Positions 1-5,238 of a stretch of 5,238 bases of DNA are shown in pieces. The stretch is taken from the NCBI GenBank assembly GCA_017999195.1, contig JAGOBP010000326.1:1-5238 (forward strand), given 5' to 3'. The stretch is from Thermoflexales bacterium (GTDB lineage Bacteria; Chloroflexota; Anaerolineae; Fen-1058). How positions within the stretch are numbered: position 1 is the first letter of the stretch; each line of letters starts with the position of its first letter. The notes beneath the pieces were generated by a model. The model saw nothing but the letters and a program-made list of their open reading frames with translations. It had not been told where the DNA came from and made no database searches. A program made the position numbers and the translations under genes.

Positions 1-1649
1 TTGTAGAGATCGAGTTCCAACTCGGCGGCGATGACTTCGGCGGCCATGGTTTTGCCGGTGCCGGGCGGCCCGCTGAAGAGGACGGTCACGCCGCTGCTGG
101 ACGCCAACTTCTCGCCGACGCCCCACGTTTCCAGCACGATGGGCCGGCCGCGCACGGTGTCGATGATCTCATGTAACATCGATAATTGATCGGTCGGTAA
201 GACGATGTCCGACCACGAATAGCGCGGTGAGATTTTGTGTGCCAGACTGCCCAGTACCGGGCTGGAATGGGCGCGGGCCGCGGCAAATAGATCGGCCGGG
301 GCGAGGACAGCGTCACGCTGCGTGGCGGCATCACGCGCGGAGGCGACGGCGTCGCGTATTTGCCTGGCCGTCAGCATGAATTGGCCCGCGAGCAAGGTGA
401 AATCTAAATCAAAGTTTGCTTCGGGGGGATTGCCAAATCCAGCGGGCGCAGATGCTTGCAGGAAATGCTGCCACAAGGCTAAACGCTGGGCGTAATCGGG
501 GATGGGGAATTCCAGCCACAACAGGGCGCGGGTGCGATCGACACCGCGCGGCTGCCATGCCCGGCGGCCCGCAATGACGGCGACTTCGTCAAAGGCGCAG
601 ACTTCGGCCAGGACTTCGGGGGCAGGTGCGCCGTCGCTCAGACATACATCCCAGCCTGTGAGACAGGGCAGTGCGCCTGTCAAGCGCGCATCGCGCAAGG
701 CCAGCCGCACAGCCGCCAACGCCGAAGTGGTTTCGCTTACGATGCCCGCCAGATCGACGCTGAGCAGGGGCCGCTGGCTTTGGTGCGCCAGCACCCGCGC
801 CGCCGCTTGCTGGCTGGCGGCATCGATGCCGTGGAGCACGACGATCGATCGGGTCTGGGCCGCACGCTCGAGATCGACGCGCACGGGCGCGGCCAGTAGT
901 TCGTCGAGCGGGGTTGGGCTAGTCGCATTCAACTGGGCTTGCTGGCCCAACTCCACTTGCGGCCGATATTGCCCCAACAACCACGCGGCAATGGCGCGAT
1001 CGATGCGATAGGCTTGCCCCAGTTGCGAGGTGGACGGGTGCGGCTGCGCGTCCGTGACCAACTCGATCAGTTGATGGCGCATCAACGGCGCGTGGTTTTC
1101 AAAGTGCGACAGGTGCTGCAAGCGCGACAGGCCCGGTTCGGTCAACAGGTCCAACATCAAGTTGAGGCTGGGATGCTGGCGGGTTACGTCGTCTTGCAAA
1201 TAGCCGTACAGTTTTTCGTAACGCAGATCGAGGGCGGGGGCGAGGCAAATGAGCAAAACGTCAATATCGAAACGGTCGAGGTTGAAGGCTGTAGCAAGTT
1301 GGTTCAGGCGCAAGGTCGCGCCGATTTGTTTGGCTGTTGCCGTAATCTGCTGCAGGTCGCGTTCGGCGTGCTGTTCGGCGGCGTTCAGGACGGCGGCTTC
1401 GTCGGGGGGCAGCTGACCGATCGTGCCCCAGTTGGCCGCCAGGGGGCGATCGAGCAGGGCGCTGGCTTCGGCATCCGTCACTTTGAGACCGCGAAAGGCA
1501 TCGGTGCTGTCTTGTCCGGCCAGTTGCCAGTGGCGCACGGCCCGGTGCAAGCGCACATCGAGTCGCGCCAAGTGGGCCTGAAGATGCTGGCGATCCAGGT
1601 TGGCCGCCGGGGCGATCTTCGTTTCGCTCGTCGTCTTAGGTGACTTCAC
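1..1649 (-). CDS. AAA+ ATPase of the contractile-injection-system type (Afp15/Pvc15-like), 3' end beyond the window
   Basis: The frame is open from a GTG at 1649 to the left edge, giving 549 visible residues. An in-frame TGA lies two codons upstream (1653-1655), so GTG 1649 is the only plausible start; its ribosome site is weak (GGCGAG, 6 nt away). Residues about 110-220 form a helical, probably winged-helix-like region (RFDIDVLLICLAPALDLRYE). Residues about 265-460 read as a first AAA module that has lost its P-loop (H273-G-I-D-A-A-S where GxxGxGK is expected) and has no clear Walker B. It keeps the family-like stretches FPIPDYAQRLALW and LTARQIRDAV (426-435). The linker WSDIVLP (479-485) leads to a second module with intact Walker A GPPGTGKT (527-534), followed by MAAEVIAAELELDLY at the edge. 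Family members are about 700 residues long, so Walker B, sensor and arginine finger of this module should lie to the left. In this family the ATPase is encoded with phage-tail-like injection particles; its exact role there is unsettled. Family assignment is from recognised sequence pattern, and eCIS context is inference. Confidence 0.85.
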   Translation of the reverse strand, partial: MKSPKTTSETKIAPAANLDRQHLQAHLARLDVRLHRAVRHWQLAGQDSTDAFRGLKVTDAEASALLDRPLAANWGTIGQLPPDEAAVLNAAEQHAERDLQQITATAKQIGATLRLNQLATAFNLDRFDIDVLLICLAPALDLRYEKLYGYLQDDVTRQHPSLNLMLDLLTEPGLSRLQHLSHFENHAPLMRHQLIELVTDAQPHPSTSQLGQAYRIDRAIAAWLLGQYRPQVELGQQAQLNATSPTPLDELLAAPVRVDLERAAQTRSIVVLHGIDAASQQAAARVLAHQSQRPLLSVDLAGIVSETTSALAAVRLALRDARLTGALPCLTGWDVCLSDGAPAPEVLAEVCAFDEVAVIAGRRAWQPRGVDRTRALLWLEFPIPDYAQRLALWQHFLQASAPAGFGNPPEANFDLDFTLLAGQFMLTARQIRDAVASARDAATQRDAVLAPADLFAAARAHSSPVLGSLAHKISPRYSWSDIVLPTDQLSMLHEIIDTVRGRPIVLETWGVGEKLASSSGVTVLFSGPPGTGKTMAAEVIAAELELDLY

Positions 1650-1776
1650 GCTTCACTCGCCGCGCGCCACCTGTCAAATGACGGGCGACGCGCTACAGGA
1701 TAGGCTGCTGATTGGTGACACATGGCTTGCCGCTTGGCACGACGGTGGGGGTGTAACACGAACGCGCAACGGGCTA

Positions 1777-1806
1777 ACTATACCGTAATCAGATAGGGCT
1801 TGTCAA
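1777..1806 (-). promoter_or_regulatory. Near-consensus sigma70-type promoter for the AAA+ ATPase gene
   Basis: On the minus strand a perfect -35 box TTGACA (1806-1801) is followed, after 18 nt, by TATAGT (1782-1777), which matches the -10 consensus TATAAT at five of six bases. Transcription would start near 1770, leaving a leader of about 120 nt before GTG 1649. No strong terminator-like hairpin was seen in that leader. The promoter lies between the insertion scar and the ATPase gene and points at the gene, so the ATPase is probably the first gene of its own transcription unit. Confidence 0.65.
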
Positions 1807-1855
1807 TGTTAGGTCGTGAGGGACGGGCATTTGACACAAAAGACATACCTGATGA

Positions 1856-1948
1856 TCATCCTCCGCCCGCCATCCTGAACAGAAAGTTCATCATAATCCC
1901 ATTCGTCAGGCGTTCCACGGGCGCGTTGTCGTCGGTGAAGACAAACAC
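1856..1948 (-). pseudogene. C-terminal remnant of a probable fused MFS/spermidine synthase
   Basis: A frame different from the transposase frame reads VFVFTDDNAPVERLTNG (1948-1898), then IMMNFLFRMAGGG, and stops at TGA 1858-1856. The motif TDDxAPVExLT close to the C-terminus is what I recall from membrane-fused spermidine synthases (polyamine aminopropyltransferase fold), where it sits at the end of the catalytic domain. Only about 30 codons remain. The frame stays open a few codons further into the transposase sequence, so the junction lies roughly at 1935-1960. No start or upstream half of such a gene is visible in the window, so the piece cannot be functional. The assignment rests on one short motif recognised from memory. 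An alternative is random coding-like sequence. Confidence 0.45.
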
Positions 1949-2472
1949 ACGCGGGCCAGTTGATAGCCGAGTTTCACCTGAGCGTTCATCCACCCAAAAG
2001 CGGCAGCGGGGTAAGTTTGGCTGGTGGCACTCACGACCTGGCCCGTCAAGTCGAGATCGTAGATCAGCGGTTCGCCGTGCCGTACCAGATCGTGCACCAC
2101 CTGATCAATGAACGGGCGACTAAAGTCGTTAATGGGCTTTTCGACGGCGGACACGGTTCGAGCATCACACGCATTCAAGGTGCGATTGACGGTGATGTAA
2201 TAGGCATATCCCGGCTGGCTCCAGGCCCGCGTCACGATCACACCCGGGGCGTGCGGCCCATCATTCAGATCGACCAGATGTTCCAGATCGCTCATGATGC
2301 CCGCCAGGCACTCGACCAGTTTGGTCTGGGGCGCATAGGTGCGCATCTTTTGCTTCACGGGTACTTGCATCAATCGCTTAATCAGTCCATGCTGTTGCAG
2401 AAACTCGCCAAAGGCGACCAACATGCCATGCGCCGTGTTCGCTACTGGCCAATCTGAAGAAATCGTAGTCAC
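1906..2472 (-). pseudogene. Truncated DDE-type transposase (N-terminal part only)
   Basis: The frame gives 188 residues from GTG 2472 to TGA 1908-1906. This start is chosen over GTG 2490 because GGAGGG lies 7 nt upstream. The N-terminal half (LQQHGLIKRLMQVPVKQK, then KLVECLAGIMSDLEHL) and the segment around SRPFIDQVVHDL (118-129) resemble a transposase group common in Chloroflexota. LIYDLDLTGQ (136-145) looks like the first catalytic strand of an RNase-H-like DDE fold, with D139 or D141 as the first acidic residue. It is followed by AAFGWMNAQVKLGYQLARV (157-175). Full-length relatives are more than twice this long. Here the reading frame departs after about residue 178-181, so the remaining acidic residues and the C-terminal half are missing and no activity is expected. 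The exact IS family cannot be assigned by eye. Confidence 0.75.
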
Positions 2473-2479
2473 AGCCGAT

Positions 2480-2485
2480 CCCTCC
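2480..2485 (-). promoter_or_regulatory. Shine-Dalgarno site of the transposase remnant
   Basis: Minus-strand GGAGGG sits 7 nt before GTG 2472. It falls inside the coding frame if the longer start at 2490 is used, which argues for the shorter protein. It also shows that the 5' end of the mobile gene survives intact although its 3' end is lost. Confidence 0.6.
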
Positions 2486-2490
2486 GTCAC

Positions 2491-2701
2491 GAAGGATACT
2501 TGCCTAGCGACTGCTGTGCAAAATTACATCCGATTTAACGATCTGCCGCCTGATTGCGCAAAACCTACGTCAGGCACGCTACGCGCCAGACGCCGGACCA
2601 AACTCGATCCGTATCAGGGGATGCTGGCTCCTCGCACAAATTGAGAATTGCTGCCGCAAGGAATCCGGCGGCGTGGGAGCCGCCTCTGCTACCGACCCCA
2701 C
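2491..2701. other. Non-coding stretch with short inverted repeats; probable outer end of the mobile element
   Basis: No convincing protein is seen in any frame between the transposase start and the kinase terminator. Three small symmetrical elements are visible: GCCTGA (2548-2553) matched by TCAGGC (2570-2575), an 8-bp palindrome TTGCGCAA (2554-2561) inside that pair, and a GC-only stem GGCGGC (2667-2672) / GCCGCC (2679-2684) with a 6-nt loop. The first two may belong to the upstream end of the insertion sequence, but no matching inverted end was found at the other side, where the element is truncated. The GC stem lacks a following T-run on either strand, so it is not an obvious terminator. 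Confidence 0.4.
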
Positions 2702-2744
2702 AAAAAAAGCGTGCGAAGGTGAATCATTCACCCTCGCACGCTTT
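2702..2744 (-). terminator. Rho-independent terminator of the histidine kinase gene
   Basis: Two 19-nt arms, 2706-2724 and 2726-2744, are complementary with a single A/C mismatch and one base between them, so the tip will open into a small loop. On the minus strand the stem is followed by a run of seven T (2708-2702), partly shared with the stem foot. The stem begins about 27 nt after the kinase stop codon. This should stop transcription before the transposase remnant. The stem is unusually long for an intrinsic terminator. Confidence 0.85.
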
Positions 2745-2764
2745 ACGCACCACGCTTTACGCAT
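2737..2764. repeat. Tandem 14-bp repeat, two copies
   Basis: CACGCTTTACGCAC (2737-2750) is followed directly by CACGCTTTACGCAT (2751-2764), 13 of 14 bases identical. The first copy overlaps the right arm of the kinase terminator, so the second copy looks like a duplication of the stem foot. It lies wholly in the non-coding gap after the kinase stop codon. Confidence 0.8.
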
Positions 2765-2770
2765 TACTTT

Positions 2771-5238
2771 TCACTCATCACTCATCATCCTCAACCAGAC
2801 CGTAAACGTCGCCCCTTTACCCGGCACGCTCTCCACCGTCACCTCGCCGCCCAGCGCGGTGGCAATATCGTGGGCGATGGCCAGGCCCAGGCCCGTGCCG
2901 GGTATCTTGTAGTTGCGCGCCGCCTCGCCGCGATAGAAACGCTCGAACAGGTGCGGCAAATCTTTCTGCGTGATGCCCGGCCCGGAGTCTTGCACGCTGA
3001 TCGTAATGCGCGGCGCATCGGCCACGGTTCGGGCTTGCGTCCTCACCGTAATGACACCGCTGCCCGAATAATTCAGCGCGTTATTGATCAGGTTCACCAC
3101 GATCTGGCGAATGAGGCCGCTATCGCCGATGACGAACGGCAAGCCCGGCTGAAGTTCCAGCGTCATGGTCAGCCCCTGTTGGGCCGCGATGGGCGCATAC
3201 TCTTGCACGATGATGGACGCGAACTGATTCAGATCGATCGGCTTTAGATCGGTCTCGGCCAGCACCAACTTGAGTTCCGTATAGTTCAGCAGGTCCTCGA
3301 TCAAGCGGTGCAAGCGATCGGTTTCTTGTTGCAGCGTGCGCAGATACTTCTCGCGCTTTTCGGGGACCGCTTGCCCCAGCAGTTCCAGATAAATCTTGAT
3401 GCTGGCCAGCGGTGTGCGCAGTTCGTGGCTAATGCGGGAAATGAACTGGTCTTTCAGTCGGTCGAGTTCGGTCAGGCGCGTATTGGCCGCCGCCAGTTGA
3501 TCGTTGGCGATGGTCAATTCGCGCGTCCGCTTGGCCACACGCTCCTCCAGATCCGTGACGTGCCGTTGCACTTGATCGAACAAGCGCGCTTTTTCAAAGG
3601 CGGTGGCACTGTAAGCGGCCAGCATTTCCAGCAGATTTTGATCTTCCGCCGTGTACCGATGCGGCGCATTGCTTTGCACCGACAACATGCCAATGACGTT
3701 GTCGCCCAACCGTAACGGCACGGCGGCGGCGGCCAACGGCCGCTCGGTCACGTCGCCCCAATCGGTGGCGCCGGTCTGTTGCACAACCTGCGGATCGTTG
3801 AAATTCTCGATCAGCATGGCCCGGTTCGAGGTGATGATATAGCGCGTAAAGCCGCCCTGGTGCAGCGGGTAGCGCTCGCTCGGCCAGCGCTGCCCGGCGT
3901 CGTACAGGTAAACTTCCTCGATGTCCGGCTCGGCTTTTGCGGGATCATGCACGACCAGCGCGATGAGGACCGCCTCGGCGGGCATGACCTGCGCGACAGC
4001 CTGATGAATGGCCAGGCAGATGGGTTCGCGGTCCACGCTGGCCCCGATGGCTTGTACCGCGCGATAAAGGATCGTGCGCCGATCGGCGGTGGTGACGACC
4101 TCCTGGAGCAGGCGCGCTTTCTCGATCGCGATCGCGGCCTGATCGGCAAACAGGCTGACCAGGCGCACATCTTCCGCGCTGAATGCGCCGGGCTGCGGAT
4201 CGTCGATGTCGATCACGCCGATGACGCGTTGCCCGGATTTGAGCGGCACGCCCAGTACGCGGGTAAATTCCGGGTTGGTAAAGTGGGGCGAGCGCCCCGC
4301 CCAGGCGCGATAATCATCGATCATGAGCGGTTGGCCGCTTTGCGCCACCCGGCCCGCCACGCCTTCGCCAAAGCGCAGCTGGATGCCCAGGCTCACGCTG
4401 TTGATATTGAGATTGACGACCAGGGTCAGGGTTTCACTGTCCGGGTTCACCAGATACAAGCCCGCCATGGGGGCCTTGAGCAAATCGGCGGCGCGTTCCA
4501 CGATCGATTTGAGCAGGCTGGGCAGATCGGGCTGGGCGTTGACTTCCAGCGAGGTCGCGTACAGCGCGGCCATATGCTGGGCGTAGCGGGCGCGTGCTTC
4601 CTCGACGCGTTTCAGTTCGGTGATGTCCAGGTGTGCGCCATAGACTTTGAACGGGCGCTGTTGATCGTTTAGGATTAGGCGGTATTCAACCAGCACGTGC
4701 TGGCTGTCGCCGTTGCCATCAATGGCGCGATACTCGGTGCGGCCCAGGCCGGGCGCGGCGTCCCGCTCGGCTTCGATTTGTGCCAGGAGGCGCGCCTTAT
4801 CGTCGGGGTGCACGAACTGCGTCAAATACTGGGCGGCGGGCATCGTGTAGCCGCCCACTTTTTCGACCGAGGTGTTGATGACGGCATAGAACTGATCGTT
4901 AAAAGTAAATAGGGCAGTGGCGTAATCAAACTCCCAATAGGCCACTTTGGCCAGGGTGGCCGCTTGCGTGAGTTGCACATCACGTTCTTTCAGCCGTTGC
5001 TCCGCCTGGCGGCGTTGCTCCTCAACCCCGATGGCGGCGGCCATGACGCCCAGCAAATGTTGATCGTCGACGTCCGGCTGGTAATCATGGCCATACACCA
5101 GGCACAATGATCCGACGGCCACGCCGTTAAATTTGACGGCTCGACCGAAGTACGTTTGCAGTCCGTAGTGGTTGACATTGGGATCGGTCTGCGCGTACGA
5201 CGAGTGCAGCAAATCGCGGATAAGCACCACATCATCGG
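2771..5238 (-). CDS. Multi-sensor histidine kinase (GAF-PAS-GAF-GAF-HisKA-HATPase), N-terminus beyond the window
   Basis: The frame is open from the right edge to TGA 2773-2771. GTG codons at 5230 and 5227 are unlikely to be the start, because the frame continues upstream (GAT GAT) and the sequence opens in the middle of a GAF domain. Numbering from 5230: partial GAF 1-70 (YGLQTYFGRAV, VGSLCLVYG); short helix 70-87; PAS about 88-207 ending in the PAC-like AHLDITELK; GAF about 222-372; GAF about 387-548; coiled coil about 550-592; HisKA with H-box ISHELRTP, phosphoacceptor H602 (3427-3425); HATPase with N-box NLINNALNYS (N717), G1 DSGPGI (748-753), F-box LFERFYRG (761-768) and G2 GTGLGLAI (778-785). 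All catalytic motifs are intact. No membrane segment or receiver domain is visible, so this is a cytoplasmic kinase that autophosphorylates and needs a separate response regulator, which is not in the window. The signal is unknown; the GAF and PAS domains suggest small ligands, redox or light cues. Confidence 0.95.
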   Translation of the reverse strand, partial: DDVVLIRDLLHSSYAQTDPNVNHYGLQTYFGRAVKFNGVAVGSLCLVYGHDYQPDVDDQHLLGVMAAAIGVEEQRRQAEQRLKERDVQLTQAATLAKVAYWEFDYATALFTFNDQFYAVINTSVEKVGGYTMPAAQYLTQFVHPDDKARLLAQIEAERDAAPGLGRTEYRAIDGNGDSQHVLVEYRLILNDQQRPFKVYGAHLDITELKRVEEARARYAQHMAALYATSLEVNAQPDLPSLLKSIVERAADLLKAPMAGLYLVNPDSETLTLVVNLNINSVSLGIQLRFGEGVAGRVAQSGQPLMIDDYRAWAGRSPHFTNPEFTRVLGVPLKSGQRVIGVIDIDDPQPGAFSAEDVRLVSLFADQAAIAIEKARLLQEVVTTADRRTILYRAVQAIGASVDREPICLAIHQAVAQVMPAEAVLIALVVHDPAKAEPDIEEVYLYDAGQRWPSERYPLHQGGFTRYIITSNRAMLIENFNDPQVVQQTGATDWGDVTERPLAAAAVPLRLGDNVIGMLSVQSNAPHRYTAEDQNLLEMLAAYSATAFEKARLFDQVQRHVTDLEERVAKRTRELTIANDQLAAANTRLTELDRLKDQFISRISHELRTPLASIKIYLELLGQAVPEKREKYLRTLQQETDRLHRLIEDLLNYTELKLVLAETDLKPIDLNQFASIIVQEYAPIAAQQGLTMTLELQPGLPFVIGDSGLIRQIVVNLINNALNYSGSGVITVRTQARTVADAPRITISVQDSGPGITQKDLPHLFERFYRGEAARNYKIPGTGLGLAIAHDIATALGGEVTVESVPGKGATFTVWLRMMSDE

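Noticed and set aside
939..1643. Plus-strand open frame of 234 codons opposite the ATPase gene
   Set aside because: It lies antisense to a frame with clear AAA family sequence. Its low-complexity, Q/G/R-rich composition is what the complement of that gene gives, and no ribosome site or motif supports it.
1672..1677. TTGACA on the minus strand close to the ATPase start
   Set aside because: The following sequence is GC-rich with no -10 box, and transcription would start inside or after the start codon.
1831..1836. TTGACA on the plus strand as a -35 box
   Set aside because: No acceptable -10 box follows at 16-18 nt and no plus-strand gene lies downstream.
1837..1854. Similarity of CAAAAGACATACCTGATG to the stretch at 2559-2574 as insertion-sequence ends
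   Set aside because: The match is weak, needs gaps, and is in direct rather than inverted orientation, so it does not define IS termini.
1960..2457. Plus-strand open frame of 165 codons opposite the transposase remnant
   Set aside because: The minus-strand frame has the transposase-like motifs and a good ribosome site; the plus frame has neither.
3779..4672. Plus-strand open frame of 297 codons opposite the kinase gene
   Set aside because: It is fully antisense to the GAF and PAS domains of an intact kinase; the sequence shows no recognisable domain and is rich in D, R, H and G as expected for a shadow.
5228..5230. GTG at 5230 as the true start of the kinase
   Set aside because: The frame is open to the window edge and begins inside a GAF domain, so the real start lies outside.
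1..5238. tRNA, rRNA or CRISPR arrays
   Set aside because: No cloverleaf-like sequence, rRNA stretch or regularly spaced repeat was seen on either strand.

Overview
The window looks like chromosomal DNA of a moderately GC-rich free-living bacterium, most likely a Chloroflexota member. This is inferred from remembered resemblance of the AAA ATPase, the transposase and the multi-GAF histidine kinase to proteins of that phylum; no database was searched. All real genes are on the minus strand, so transcription runs from high to low coordinates, and both large genes are cut by the window edges.

Right part (5238 to 2771): most of a soluble multi-sensor histidine kinase with the order GAF(partial)-PAS-GAF-GAF-coiled coil-HisKA-HATPase. 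Its N-terminus lies beyond the right edge. It ends in a strong intrinsic terminator (2702-2744), whose right arm overlaps a 14-bp tandem duplication.

Middle part (about 2700 to 1777): a degraded accessory patch. After about 230 bases of non-coding sequence with short inverted repeats comes the 5' part of a transposase gene with a good Shine-Dalgarno sequence. It is cut at about 180 codons and runs into a different reading frame. That frame carries the last 30 codons of what looks like a fused MFS/spermidine synthase (motif TDDNAPVERLT). The patch therefore appears to be the scar of an insertion followed by deletion. Just beyond it, pointing left, is a near-consensus sigma70-type promoter (TTGACA-18 nt-TATAGT).

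Left part (1649 to 1): 549 codons of a large AAA+ ATPase of the type associated with extracellular contractile injection systems (Afp15/Pvc15-like). It has an N-terminal helical/winged-helix-like region, a degenerate first ATPase module, and a second module whose Walker A is intact at the left edge. Its 3' end, and any injection-system genes downstream, lie outside the window.

Nothing shows that the kinase and the ATPase work together: a terminator, the insertion scar and a separate promoter lie between them. The best candidate for an unusual system is whatever lies to the left of the ATPase. The window itself supports only the ATPase and its promoter.
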